DNA of 64,000 nt, from NCBI RefSeq assembly GCF_000428525.1, contig NZ_AUAC01000003.1, forward strand, positions 1-64,000, in the 5' to 3' direction. The stretch is from Hellea balneolensis DSM 19091 (GTDB taxonomy: Bacteria; Pseudomonadota; Alphaproteobacteria; Caulobacterales; Maricaulaceae). The translations under genes and the position numbers were made by a program. Below are positions 44,651-53,401 of this stretch, one piece after another. Position 1 is the first letter of the stretch, and each line of letters opens with the position of its first letter. The notes beneath the pieces are model-generated. The model had not been told where the DNA came from and did no database searches. It was given only the letters and a program-made list of their open reading frames with translations.

Positions 44651-45250
44651 ATGACAATTTGCCAAGCCGAGAGCCAGACCCCCTTTGACCACGAGCCGCC
44701 GCGCTTACCCCCGCCAGACCATGACCAGACCGAAGCCCCACAGCCAGACCCTATCCACATCTATGTCGCTTGCCTTGCCGCCTATAATAACGGCCATTTG
44801 CACGGCGAATGGTTAAACGTCACGGACGAGGCGAGCATTTGGGAAGCGGTGCAAGCGATGTTGTTTGCGTCCCCCATAGACGAGGCCGAAGAATGGGCAA
44901 TCCATGATTATGAAGGTTTTGAAGGTGCAGAGGTTGGAGAGTATTACAGCTTTGCCAATGTTGTGGAGCTTGCCGACTTTATCAGAGAGCGCGGAGAATT
45001 GGGGGCGCAGGTTCTCAATTATTACGGCGGCAACATTGAGGACGCAAAAGCCCGCTTTGATGAATATGCGGGAGAGTATGACAGCCTAGAGGCTTACGCC
45101 GAGGAACTGACCGAGCAGACGGGCGAGACAATTCCCGAACGTCTTGCGCCCTATATCGACTATAAAGCGATGGCGCACGACTATGAGCAGTCAGGCGATT
45201 TTCTGACGTTCGAGGTCGGGAGTTCCGTTCATATTTTTTGGGCGCATTAA
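44651..45250 (+). CDS. ardA: ArdA antirestriction protein
   Basis: The 199-residue acidic protein matches ArdA: IHIYVACLAAYNNGHLHGEW, then EEWAIHDYEGF. I prefer the ATG at 44651, with GGAG 8 nt upstream, over an earlier TTG at 44636. ArdA mimics bent DNA and blocks type I restriction enzymes when a conjugative element enters a cell. It heads a run of tightly packed genes up to the ParB-family gene. The neighbouring island carries a type I system. Confidence 0.93.
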   Translation: MTICQAESQTPFDHEPPRLPPPDHDQTEAPQPDPIHIYVACLAAYNNGHLHGEWLNVTDEASIWEAVQAMLFASPIDEAEEWAIHDYEGFEGAEVGEYYSFANVVELADFIRERGELGAQVLNYYGGNIEDAKARFDEYAGEYDSLEAYAEELTEQTGETIPERLAPYIDYKAMAHDYEQSGDFLTFEVGSSVHIFWAH

Positions 45251-45251
45251 G

Positions 45252-45446
45252 ATGGCCCGTTATCAAGTTAAGCCCCGCGAGGATGGACATGGCCCGTATC
45301 GGTGGAGCCATGTCGTGAAGCGGCATAATGCTTTGCGCCAAGGCACGATTTACACCCAAATGGGTGATGAACTGGACGCCCAAGACTCCACCAAATTACG
45401 CGAACTTTGCGACAGCGCAGGGTTTGAGTTGCGGAGGGTAGCATGA
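45252..45446 (+). CDS. Small ICE protein of unknown function
   Basis: A 64-residue basic protein, 1 bp after ardA and overlapping the next gene by 4 nt (ATGA). No motif recognised. Spacing strongly supports coding. Confidence 0.65.
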   Translation: MARYQVKPREDGHGPYRWSHVVKRHNALRQGTIYTQMGDELDAQDSTKLRELCDSAGFELRRVA

Positions 45447-45919
45447 CCTTTTTGCTCCAATTTGATGATTATGTCTGCATTGGCGACACCATCAAATGCA
45501 CCGTGGACGGTTACACCGTCACGGCCCGTATTGCCCATGACGAAACACCGGACCCACCCGACGAGCGACAAGATGGATTCTGGCCGAGCCTATACCCAAA
45601 TAACGCAGGATTTATCGGTGCAGGGAATGGGTGGCGGGATCGCTTTGACACGGCCCAAGCCAAAGCCGAGCGCGTCATGGCCGCTTGGAAAAATGACGAG
45701 TGGTTTTATTGCGGCGTCATTCTATCCGTTGCGATTGATGGCCTAGTCCTCACCGACCACGCGTCAAGCCTTTGGGGCATCGAAGCGAATTATCCCGATA
45801 GTGATAACGCTTATCTGTCCGAGGTCGCAAACGAGTTGCTGTCCGAAGCGATAACCGAGGCAAAAGCAGAACGGGCGCAGCAATGCGCTATTCTTTGCCA
45901 AACGGAAGCAGTCGCGTGA
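45443..45919 (+). CDS. Uncharacterised ICE protein
   Basis: A 158-residue acidic protein with Trp- and Asp-rich stretches (DEWFYCGVILSVAIDG). It overlaps the genes on both sides by 4 nt. Proteins like this often accompany ardA in alphaproteobacterial ICEs; function is unknown. Confidence 0.7.
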   Translation: MTFLLQFDDYVCIGDTIKCTVDGYTVTARIAHDETPDPPDERQDGFWPSLYPNNAGFIGAGNGWRDRFDTAQAKAERVMAAWKNDEWFYCGVILSVAIDGLVLTDHASSLWGIEANYPDSDNAYLSEVANELLSEAITEAKAERAQQCAILCQTEAVA

Positions 45920-46140
45920 CCAAGTCGCGCGAATATGAGTCGACGGAAGTCGGAACGCAGAGCCTGATTGATGGGGTGCGCCCCGTCACTTTGGGCGAAA
46001 AACTGACCGCCCGAACCACGCATCCCATGACTCCCAAACGCAACGCATCCGCAGTTCAAAAACCATGTGACCACGGCTTATTCGACGAGGTCGGCCGTGC
46101 GCAAATCGACTTGTTAGACCTCATTTCAAACTCAAAATAG
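45916..46140 (+). CDS. Small ICE protein of unknown function
   Basis: A GTG at 45916 overlaps the previous stop in GTGA and gives 74 residues. An ATG at 45883 in the same frame would overlap more and is less likely. The C-terminal half, with CDHGLFDEVGRAQIDLLDLI, looks conserved-like. The ParB-family gene follows after 9 bp with AGGAGG between. Confidence 0.55.
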   Translation: MTKSREYESTEVGTQSLIDGVRPVTLGEKLTARTTHPMTPKRNASAVQKPCDHGLFDEVGRAQIDLLDLISNSK

Positions 46141-46149
46141 GAGGCTCCC

Positions 46150-47901
46150 ATGAGCAAACCCTTCGACTTAAAATTTATTCCCTTCTCTCAATTGCATATA
46201 TCCGAACTCAATATGCGGCATAGCGAAACGGCCCCCGAGATTGACGATATTCTGCCGAGCATCAAAGAGCGTGGCATCCGTCAGCCATTGATTGTGCGCC
46301 GTGAGGGCGGCACAGCGAAAAAACCTAAATACGGCATCGTCGCAGGACGCCGCCGTCATTTCTGTCTTGCCGCGATTGCCGAGGACGGAACCAAAATCGC
46401 TGATGTGCCGTGTTGCGTCATGGACGCAAAAGATGATGCCCTCGCCATTGAGACAAGCATTATTGAAAACGTGGCGCGTCTCGCGCCGACTGAAATGGAG
46501 CAATATGAGGCGTTCAAAGTCTTGGCCGATAAAGGCCAAAGCATTGACGATATTGCCGCCGTGTTTGGCATCACGGCTAATTCTGTGAAGCGGCGTTTGG
46601 CCTTGGGGGCTTTGATTCCAGAGGTCAAAGAGGCTTACACTAATCAACAAATCGACGCGGCTTCTATCCGTGTTTTGACAATGGCCACGGAAGAACAACA
46701 GGCCGCATGGTTAGAGTTGTTTAATTCGGATGACTACTGCCCGACAGGTCAGCAATTGAAGGCGTGGCTCACAGGCGGCGGGGTTATCACCACAGACAAA
46801 GCCTTGTTTGATGTGAGCGCCTATAGCGGAACAATCCTCACAGACCTATTCGGAGAGCATGGGCAATTTGCCGATGTGGAGCATTTTTGGGAGGCCCAAA
46901 ACGCCTCCATTGCCGAGGCCGTGGAAAGCTACAAAGCCGATGGTTGGAAAGAGGTCATACTCGGAGAGCGGGGCCATTACTTTCCCCAATATAGCTATGT
47001 CCACCATCCCAAAGAGCAAGGTGGACGGATTTATGTGGAAGTCCGCGAGAGCGGCGAAGTCACTTTCTATGAGGGCTATATCACGGACGACGAGGCGCAG
47101 AAAATACGCCGCGCCTTATCGAATGGCGAGTCCGAGGGCGGCAAAGCGTCCAAGACAAGCAAGCCTGAAATGTCAGGTCCGATGTCCGACTACATCAACT
47201 TACACCGCCACAGCATCGCACGAGCGGAGTTAATTAAACGGCCAGACTTAGCGTTGCGTCTGTCTGTGGCGCATATGATATGCGGAGCGCGGAACTGGAA
47301 AATCGATGGCAAAAGTCCCCGAAGCCGCAAGCCAGAAACGCAAGCCAGTGTGGAAAGCAGTAAGGCGGAAGGCTTACTGGCCGAGGAACGCCAAGCGGTC
47401 TGCGACCTTGTAGGATTGACGGGAGAGCACCCGCAAATCTATCACCGTCACTATAGCCCGCATAATCTCTGCGAGATTTTTGCGCGGCTTATCACGCTTG
47501 AGGATGCCGATGTTATGCGCGTCCAAGCCTTCTGTCTCTGCGAGACATTGGCCGTGGATAGCAGTGAGGTTGAAGCGATTGGCTTGCTAACCACCCCCGA
47601 CTTTGGCGACTACTGGTCGCCTGATGATGCGTTCTTTGACATCTTGCGCGACAAGCCCACGATTAACGCAATGGTCAAAGAGATTGCCGGAAAGTCCTGC
47701 GCCGATGGGGCGGTGACAGACACAGCGAAACTGCAAAAGCAGATTATCAAGAACCGTATAGCGGGTCACGGAGTTGAAACCGCTAGCCCTGACTGGCTAC
47801 CAAGATGGGCGGCTTTCCCTGCCAAGCCTTACAAAGCGGTCAAAGGGTGCGCCCCTGCGGAGGCCTCGCGCGGACTTGAAAAGCTGTTCAGCCCCGCTTG
47901 A
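46150..47901 (+). CDS. ParB/KorB-family protein
   Basis: The 583-residue protein has a ParB/Srx domain (about 8-110; PSIKERGIRQPLIVR, GIVAGRRRH, ETSIIENVARL) followed by a helix-turn-helix (SIDDIAAVFGITANSVKRRL). The last 350 residues are specific to long ICE/plasmid ParB-like proteins. No parA is next to it, so it may act as a regulator or in a CTPase-linked role rather than in classical partition. AGGAGG precedes the ATG. Confidence 0.85.
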   Translation: MSKPFDLKFIPFSQLHISELNMRHSETAPEIDDILPSIKERGIRQPLIVRREGGTAKKPKYGIVAGRRRHFCLAAIAEDGTKIADVPCCVMDAKDDALAIETSIIENVARLAPTEMEQYEAFKVLADKGQSIDDIAAVFGITANSVKRRLALGALIPEVKEAYTNQQIDAASIRVLTMATEEQQAAWLELFNSDDYCPTGQQLKAWLTGGGVITTDKALFDVSAYSGTILTDLFGEHGQFADVEHFWEAQNASIAEAVESYKADGWKEVILGERGHYFPQYSYVHHPKEQGGRIYVEVRESGEVTFYEGYITDDEAQKIRRALSNGESEGGKASKTSKPEMSGPMSDYINLHRHSIARAELIKRPDLALRLSVAHMICGARNWKIDGKSPRSRKPETQASVESSKAEGLLAEERQAVCDLVGLTGEHPQIYHRHYSPHNLCEIFARLITLEDADVMRVQAFCLCETLAVDSSEVEAIGLLTTPDFGDYWSPDDAFFDILRDKPTINAMVKEIAGKSCADGAVTDTAKLQKQIIKNRIAGHGVETASPDWLPRWAAFPAKPYKAVKGCAPAEASRGLEKLFSPA

Positions 47902-47924
47902 GCGGACGCCCAAGGTTAGACTGA

Positions 47925-47956
47925 AAAGCCCTCGCCAATGGCGGGGGCTTTGCTTT
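47925..47956 (+). terminator. Terminator of the ardA-parB transcript
   Basis: AAAGCCCTCGCC-AAT-GGCGGGGGCTTT forms a 12-bp stem with one G-T pair. The stem ends in a T-run and GCTTTTT follows. It lies 24 nt after the ParB-family stop codon. Confidence 0.85.
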
Positions 47957-48699
47957 TTGTAGGGCCATCAAAACGCAAATTGCGCCTCCAACAGAAATCC
48001 GCATCAGCGTGAGCTAATGCGGGTCTAAAGGCGCATATGGATTGAGACGTCTTACGGGTTCCAGAGGGGCAAATACATAGAGCCTCTCTGCCGTAAACCT
48101 GCCTAAGATTGGCGGGGAACTTTACGCGGTCCGAGGATCAGATGGGCGAAGGCTGGCGAGAGAAACAGGGCTTTTCCGCTCACATCGCGGTCTTGAAGCC
48201 AGCACAGAGCCGCCAAATTTCTGGCCGCGCACGTCAATGGGCCTCAAGATCGGAGGGCTATTTCCCGCTCTCTTCATTGTCATAGGGGGCGACAATGGTG
48301 AAGCAGGATAGAGCCACCAAGGTTCAGTGAGTCATTCAAGTGACCCCCATCAAGTTTAGTAAGGGCATATCCAAATGCCTGCACCATGATCCCACGCGTC
48401 TCAAAATCATATCAACAAAATAGGAAGAGGGAGCCAAATTCCCTGCTGATGTCAAAATAACCTGCACAAAACCTGCTTTGCCGAATAGGCCACCGGTTCC
48501 CTAAGGGTCACTCTTTTCCTCTCCGCGTTTGCTGCGCAAACGCAAATTCATCGCGAAACAAAAGAGCGCCCCTTTGGCCTATCTCCACTGCGTTCCGGGA
48601 TGCTTCGCACCTCTGCAAATCAGAACTTGAGCGGGCGGTTCTTGTCAGCAGGGAGATTGGCTCCCAAGATTTCGCTGACATAATTTGGAGACTGAAACC
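47957..48699. other. Long non-coding stretch with nested stem-loops upstream of DUF736
   Basis: No gene is supported; the only long frame here is an antisense shadow of the DUF736 gene. Stems seen: GCGCCT/AGGCGC around the repeated hairpin (about 47982-48033), TTACGG/CCGTAA enclosing CCAGAGG/CCTCT (48053-48106), and further short pairings up to 48350. This could be a structured RNA, a long leader or an origin region of the ICE. Confidence 0.5.
47999..48026 (+). repeat. Hairpin repeat, left copy (inverted relative to 49041-49068)
   Basis: This 28-nt segment, with stem CCGCAT/ATGCGG, matches the reverse complement of 49041-49068 at 27 of 28 positions. The two copies bracket the DUF736 gene at a distance of about 1 kb. 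Confidence 0.85.
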
Positions 48700-49026
48700 A
48701 TGGCACAAGCACTTGGATATGTAACGAAAAATGAAGTGGGTAACTTTCAAGGCACCCTTAACCTCGGCGGCACGTCCCGCATCAACATTGTCGCTAATGA
48801 CAATAAAGAGAGCGAGAAACAGCCCGACTTTCGGATTGTTGACGCACGCGGACAAGAACTTGGCGGCGGCTGGTTCAAGACCGGCGAAGTAAGCGGTAAA
48901 GAGTATATCTCGCTCACCTTCGCTCATCCGACCCTCGGCCCGCGTAAAGTTTACGCCAATCTTGGGCAGGCTTACGGCAAAGAGGCGGATGAATTTGCAA
49001 TCCTCTGGAACCCGCAAGACGATTAA
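48700..49026 (+). CDS. DUF736 family protein
   Basis: The 108-residue protein matches DUF736: GNFQGTLNLGG, PDFRIVDARGQELGGGW, EYISLTFAHPTLGPRKVYANL. The start is the ATG at 48700, with GGAGAC upstream. These proteins are abundant on alphaproteobacterial ICEs and plasmids near conjugation genes; their biochemical role is unknown. It stands alone between long non-coding DNA and a terminator. Confidence 0.9.
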   Translation: MAQALGYVTKNEVGNFQGTLNLGGTSRINIVANDNKESEKQPDFRIVDARGQELGGGWFKTGEVSGKEYISLTFAHPTLGPRKVYANLGQAYGKEADEFAILWNPQDD

Positions 49027-49040
49027 ATCCCTAGCGCCCC

Positions 49041-49075
49041 AGACCCGCATTGGCTCACGCTGATGCGGGTTTTTT
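49041..49075 (+). terminator. Terminator after DUF736, also right copy of the hairpin repeat
   Basis: CCCGCAT-TGGCTCACGCTG-ATGCGGG followed by TTTTTT is a clear terminator. Its stem-loop is the inverted copy of 47999-48026. Confidence 0.88.
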
Positions 49076-49087
49076 CATGGTCACAAT

Positions 49088-49930
49088 TTGCGATTGAAAC
49101 CAAAGAGGTCGCTCGTTAGTATAAAATATATGACAGGGCTGACCCAGATATTGGGGCCTGCATCCGAAACATATGCAGGATATGCGTGGGATTATTTGCG
49201 GCGCAATAGCGAGTATGCTCGCGATTATAATGTTGATATGTCGTCGCGAGACCCGTCGGAAATTACAAATAACAGTCAGCTTCGATACGAAGCTGTCACA
49301 GATAATCTGGCACATCGTTGGGGATTAGAGTGCTTTGAGTCACCACAATCCGCAGGATTGGATGCTTTAGTTATATGGCGTCAGGACGCGTTCCCCGGTG
49401 CATTATCTGTTCATTATCACAGTAAGACTTCCCGCAATAATGATACGAACTCTTTCAAATTATCAAATTTTGATTGCGGTAAGCAGCACTATGTAAAAGC
49501 GAATGGAACACGTATAAGTGTGATTAAATCACCTGATTTTTGGCTGCAAATATCAGGAAAACCCAAGCATATTGCAGATGAAGATCAACCGTTTTCCGTG
49601 CTGATTGATGGCGGAAAAGGCGCCCGAAGACGCATTGATGCCCTGCGCCAACTCACGTCACTCAGCCGAAACGGGTCTGATAATTTCAAATTATTAGGGC
49701 GGCAAAAAGCATTCGCAAAGATGAGAAATGCACTTCTCGCCTATGATATTCGGGCCAAAGGCGGCTCTTACAAAGATGTCGCCATAGCGCTGTTTGGGGT
49801 CGAAAATGTGCAGCAGGACTGGGATTCCACAGGAAGATTTCTTAAAGGCCGCTCTATTCGCGCGTACAAATTCGGGGAGCGTATGGTCGCCCAAGACTAC
49901 CAAAGCTTATTACCTAAGAAAACTTTGTAA
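49088..49930 (+). CDS. DUF6499/DUF2285-type regulator-like protein
   Basis: The 280-residue frame has an N-terminal YAWDYLRRNSEYARDY segment (DUF6499-like). A C-terminal DUF2285 segment follows, with AYDIRAKGGSYKDVAIALFG and RSIRAYKFGERMVAQDYQSLL. The start could be the first codon or the ATG at 49130 (MTGLTQILG). Proteins of this type are annotated as transcriptional regulators in Tn4371-like ICEs. It precedes the HTH, DUF2840 and TraF genes. Confidence 0.8.
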   Translation: MRLKPKRSLVSIKYMTGLTQILGPASETYAGYAWDYLRRNSEYARDYNVDMSSRDPSEITNNSQLRYEAVTDNLAHRWGLECFESPQSAGLDALVIWRQDAFPGALSVHYHSKTSRNNDTNSFKLSNFDCGKQHYVKANGTRISVIKSPDFWLQISGKPKHIADEDQPFSVLIDGGKGARRRIDALRQLTSLSRNGSDNFKLLGRQKAFAKMRNALLAYDIRAKGGSYKDVAIALFGVENVQQDWDSTGRFLKGRSIRAYKFGERMVAQDYQSLLPKKTL

Positions 49931-50050
49931 GGGGTATCGTTTACTGAACGTCCCAAAAACGTGACTCCCAATCTCTCCAAAGTTGTGTCTTGATTCGTTG
50001 CGTGAACATGCGTGGTAAGGCGTAGGCACGGTGAATGGTGTGAGGCTAGA

Positions 50051-50287
50051 ATGGGCGAGAGTTTAAAAAGAAAGAATATTCCGCGAAGAAAAATACTTCT
50101 AAATGATGTGCCAAGTCCGTTCTTGTTACCCGATGAGGCCGCCGTCTTTTTACGGCTTGATGAACGCACATTAGCCAATTATCGATCAAATAAGACAGGC
50201 CCGGTATACCGAAAGCATGGCGGCTCAATTTGTTATCATCGTGACGATCTACGCGACTGGTCAAGCGTAACAGCGGCTAAGCTGTGA
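50051..50287 (+). CDS. Helix-turn-helix DNA-binding protein (excisionase-like)
   Basis: A 78-residue protein from the ATG at 50051. It has LLPDEAAVFLRLDERTLANYR and GPVYRKHGGSICYHRDDL, the winged HTH_17/excisionase pattern. It may regulate transfer or act as the recombination directionality factor of the ICE. It overlaps the DUF2840 gene by 4 nt. Confidence 0.8.
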   Translation: MGESLKRKNIPRRKILLNDVPSPFLLPDEAAVFLRLDERTLANYRSNKTGPVYRKHGGSICYHRDDLRDWSSVTAAKL

Positions 50288-50739
50288 GTCATTTAACGCT
50301 CATTCAGTGCCACTTTGTCAGAGACAAATTGAACCACCGCATTAGGTTTGGAAGCCCCTGTTCAACCCTCGCACTTGATAAATACCGTAAGCTGAATTGC
50401 TTTGAGCCAGGCGTAACGCTCGGATATATCAGATGGCGGGCCAATGAATATGGCACACAGGATTGGCGTTTCTTCATATTGAAAACACAAAGCCCAGGCC
50501 TGCTCACGCGCGTGCCCGGTGTGACTCCCGCCATTAAAGTTCTAGCCGCATTCACCGGCACACAAGCTGTGAAACGGGCTTTAGTTGCGCTCGATGACGT
50601 TGAGAAATCGGTGTCACAGCCCATTGAAATGCTCTCTGAAGGTTACTGGATTGCCTTTCAAAACGACCTATCCATGCGAAGAACTGTATCGGGTTTGCGG
50701 CCTGACGCCTCATTGATAGAGGCGCAAAATGTTATTTAA
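50284..50739 (+). CDS. DUF2840 family protein
   Basis: The 151-residue protein has the DUF2840 core: LGYIRWRANEYGTQDWRFFIL and PGVTPAIKVL. It is typically found directly before traF in these ICEs, as here, with an 11-nt overlap. Function unknown. Confidence 0.82.
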   Translation: MSHLTLIQCHFVRDKLNHRIRFGSPCSTLALDKYRKLNCFEPGVTLGYIRWRANEYGTQDWRFFILKTQSPGLLTRVPGVTPAIKVLAAFTGTQAVKRALVALDDVEKSVSQPIEMLSEGYWIAFQNDLSMRRTVSGLRPDASLIEAQNVI

Positions 50740-51283
50740 GGGCCTCATTGCCGGCGTGATGACACTCGCCATAATTGGAACAGCGGGACAGATTATATTC
50801 CCGCCAAAGCCTGTTTTGCTTTATAATCCAAGCGAGAGCGCAGCGGTTGGATGGTATCGCTTGAAGCCCGATGAGCCTGTTATTTTAGGGGCGCAAGTTG
50901 CAGCCTATGGTCCAGAATGGGCGCGAAAGTTAGCGGATAAGCGGGGCTATCTGCCTTATGATTACCCTCTCATAAAGACGGTCTGGGCCGTCCATGGGGA
51001 TGAGGTCTGTTACAATAATCAATCGGTTAGTGTCCCAAAACGTCCTGATATTCCCGTGCTGGGGCAGGATGTTTTGGGACGTGATATGCCTCAAAAGTCG
51101 GGCTGTATTGTCCTTGGATCGGGTGAGTATATGTTGCTGTCCCCCGATGTGCAGACGGGTTTTGATAGTCGGTATTTTGGACCTGTTCGCGCCAAGAATA
51201 TTTTGGGAGTCGTTGAATATCTGGAAAATCCAAAGAATCTTAAAGCGTCGGAAAAGCCTGATTTAGCGGGGTTTGAGGGGTGA
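50729..51283 (+). CDS. traF: TraF-like S26 signal peptidase
   Basis: The 184-residue protein has an N-terminal membrane helix and the S26 peptidase pattern: NPSESAAVGWYRL with the catalytic Ser near 37, and the general-base Lys at YDYPLIKTV (K83). Its usual role is to process and cyclise the TrbC pilin, which is encoded at 63599. Confidence 0.9.
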   Translation: MLFKGLIAGVMTLAIIGTAGQIIFPPKPVLLYNPSESAAVGWYRLKPDEPVILGAQVAAYGPEWARKLADKRGYLPYDYPLIKTVWAVHGDEVCYNNQSVSVPKRPDIPVLGQDVLGRDMPQKSGCIVLGSGEYMLLSPDVQTGFDSRYFGPVRAKNILGVVEYLENPKNLKASEKPDLAGFEG

Positions 51284-51474
51284 ATTTAAGAGGGCAAGAT
51301 AAAGGGCGCGGCCCAAAATGGCCTAAGCCATTGTCTGCACATCTTTTTTCGCGGGACGCGAGGGGTTGGGGCCGGGACGTGGATTCGGCGCGATCCCCCA
51401 TAGGGCCTGAAAAAAAGGCCGGGACGTGGATTGATTTAGCCTGTTTTGGGCAAATTTCGGAGCTTTTGTTGTGA
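51280..51474 (+). CDS. Doubtful small frame between traF and the relaxase
   Basis: A 64-codon frame from a GTG overlaps traF and the relaxase by 4 nt each, which is suggestive. But its residues have no family look, and a 16-bp DNA repeat inside it falls in two different frames. The segment may be non-coding DNA with a transfer function. Confidence 0.25.
   Translation: MNLRGQDKGRGPKWPKPLSAHLFSRDARGWGRDVDSARSPIGPEKKAGTWIDLACFGQISELLL
51370..51432 (+). repeat. 16-bp direct repeats between traF and the relaxase gene
   Basis: GGCCGGGACGTGGATT occurs at 51370-51385 and 51417-51432, with a GGCCT/AGGCC hairpin between. The 47-bp offset is not a multiple of three, so the repeat is not kept by protein coding. 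Confidence 0.75.
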
Positions 51475-53387
51475 GCGGCGAAAACCAATTCAATGTCCGC
51501 CTTGGCAAAATTCTCTCTCCCAACGGAACGGGGCGTTTTGTGAGCTTTGCCGGACAAGTGAGGCGGGCGGCGCAGCGTTCATCGCGCTCTGCTGGCGGAC
51601 GGGTCAAGAGAGGGCCTGTTACCGAGCAATATTTCTCGCGGCGCGTCATCGTCAAAGTGCATCTCGTGAAGATGGGGGCATATGGCAAAGATGCGCAGCG
51701 GCATCATCTGGATTACATCCAGAGAGACAGCGCTGCCCGCGAAGGCGAGAAAGGTATTCTCTATAGCCGTGATGAGGTGTTTCTTGATGGTGAGGAATTT
51801 CATGAGCGCGGTATTGATGACAGACATCAGTTCCGCGTGATCGTCTCGCCTGAAGACGGAAAAGAGCTGGGTGATCTTCGCACCTATACCCGAAACGTCA
51901 TGGCGCAGATGGAGCGCGATTTAGATACGAAGCTCGATTGGGTGGCCGCCAACCATTACGACACGGCTAATCCCCACAGTCATGTTGTGATCCGCGGCGT
52001 CAGGGACAACGGGTCAGTTCTTATCATTCCGAGGGACTATATCTCTCACGGCATGCGAGAAGCTGCCGAGCATGTTGCGACATTGGAGCTAGGGCCGACC
52101 AATCATATTGATGTGGCGAAGAAATTAGCGCTTTCCGTTAGGCATGATCGTTTTACTTCTATCGACCGAGACTTGCTGGCAAAGGCTGAAAACCAAATAG
52201 TAGAGCTCTCGAAACTGCCGCTCGACGGGTCAGACTGGTCACAGCGGTTTGAGAAATGGCGCGTGAAACATTTAAGCTCAATGGGACTGGCCGAAAAAGT
52301 AGGCTTTGGGAAATGGCGGCTTGATGACAATCTTGAGCGCACGCTTCGGCGTATGGGAGATCGCGGCGACATCCTCAAAGCTTTTCACCGCACCATGACG
52401 CGCGTGAAACTCGCCCGCAGCCAAAATGGTGAACCGATATACGACCCTATGGCAAATTACGCCCAGCCGATTACCGGCAGAGTTATCGAAAAGGGCATTC
52501 TTGATGATGTCAATGACCGAAGCTTCATCGTTTTAGACACGATGCAGGGCGAGGCTCTATTTGTTGAGACAGGCAGAGAAGCTAATACCGCTCAGATAGA
52601 GCGCGGCATGGTCGTTACAGCAGGGCCGCAAAGTTACGCGCCTAAAAGCTCAGATCACACCATTGCAGATATCGCGTCTAAGCGCGGCGGAATATACAGC
52701 CCATCCTATCACGAAATGAGCGACCCCAGCGCTCGTGAAGAATTTATCAAAGCGCATGTCAGGCGCCTTGAAGCCATGCGGAGACTTGGTCATGCGGAGC
52801 GCAATTCAGACGGGTCATGGGCTGTCCCAAAAGATTATCTCAAACGCGCGGCCAAATACGAAAAGTCACGCGGTTATGGTAATCCTGTGCGGCTAGACAT
52901 TCGCGCGCGCGAGCCATTGGCGGAGCTTTCTACGACTTTGGGGAAGACCTGGCTCGATACCGAACTCATGTCAGAAAAAAGCGAAAGTCACTCATCAGGT
53001 TTTGGGCAAGAGGTTGAGGCTCTAAAAGCCCAGCGTCAAAAATTCTTACTCTCTCAAAAGCTCATTCAAAGATCGTCCGGGGTCACACAAAGCACGCTGG
53101 ACACTCTTGAAAAATTAGATCTTGATGCGGCGGGTGAAGCTTTGAGTGATGTGTTTGGGAAGCCGTATAAGTCAGCGCCGCAATCGGGACGCATTTCCGG
53201 CGTATATCGGAAGGCCGTGCGGAGGCCGAGCGGTAAATATGCCGTCATTGAAAAATCGAAAGAATTTACGCTCGTGCCGTGGCGAGAGACGATGGACAGA
53301 AATTTGGGCAAATCAATTTCAGGCGTGATGAAAGATCAGTCGATTTCATGGACGCTGACAAAGGCAAGAGGACAAAGCATTTCATAA
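51471..53387 (+). CDS. VirD2-type relaxase with DUF3363
   Basis: The 638-residue protein starts at a GTG in a GTGA overlap. The relaxase core (about 50-200) has VIVKVHLVKMGAYGKDAQRH, RHQFRVIVSPEDG and the HUH-like NPHSHVVIRG near 167-176. DUF3363 covers the C-terminal half. It should nick oriT and pilot the strand to the T4SS. The catalytic Tyr was not assigned. Confidence 0.9.
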   Translation: MSGENQFNVRLGKILSPNGTGRFVSFAGQVRRAAQRSSRSAGGRVKRGPVTEQYFSRRVIVKVHLVKMGAYGKDAQRHHLDYIQRDSAAREGEKGILYSRDEVFLDGEEFHERGIDDRHQFRVIVSPEDGKELGDLRTYTRNVMAQMERDLDTKLDWVAANHYDTANPHSHVVIRGVRDNGSVLIIPRDYISHGMREAAEHVATLELGPTNHIDVAKKLALSVRHDRFTSIDRDLLAKAENQIVELSKLPLDGSDWSQRFEKWRVKHLSSMGLAEKVGFGKWRLDDNLERTLRRMGDRGDILKAFHRTMTRVKLARSQNGEPIYDPMANYAQPITGRVIEKGILDDVNDRSFIVLDTMQGEALFVETGREANTAQIERGMVVTAGPQSYAPKSSDHTIADIASKRGGIYSPSYHEMSDPSAREEFIKAHVRRLEAMRRLGHAERNSDGSWAVPKDYLKRAAKYEKSRGYGNPVRLDIRAREPLAELSTTLGKTWLDTELMSEKSESHSSGFGQEVEALKAQRQKFLLSQKLIQRSSGVTQSTLDTLEKLDLDAAGEALSDVFGKPYKSAPQSGRISGVYRKAVRRPSGKYAVIEKSKEFTLVPWRETMDRNLGKSISGVMKDQSISWTLTKARGQSIS

Positions 53388-53401
53388 ACGGAGGTAGGAC
53401 T

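Noticed and set aside
44058-44741. Several frames on both strands in the GC-rich segment
   Set aside because: Arg/Pro/Ala-rich without family residues; expected by chance in stop-poor GC-rich DNA.
48508-49050. 180-codon minus-strand frame over DUF736
   Set aside because: Antisense to a well-supported gene; no domain-like residues.
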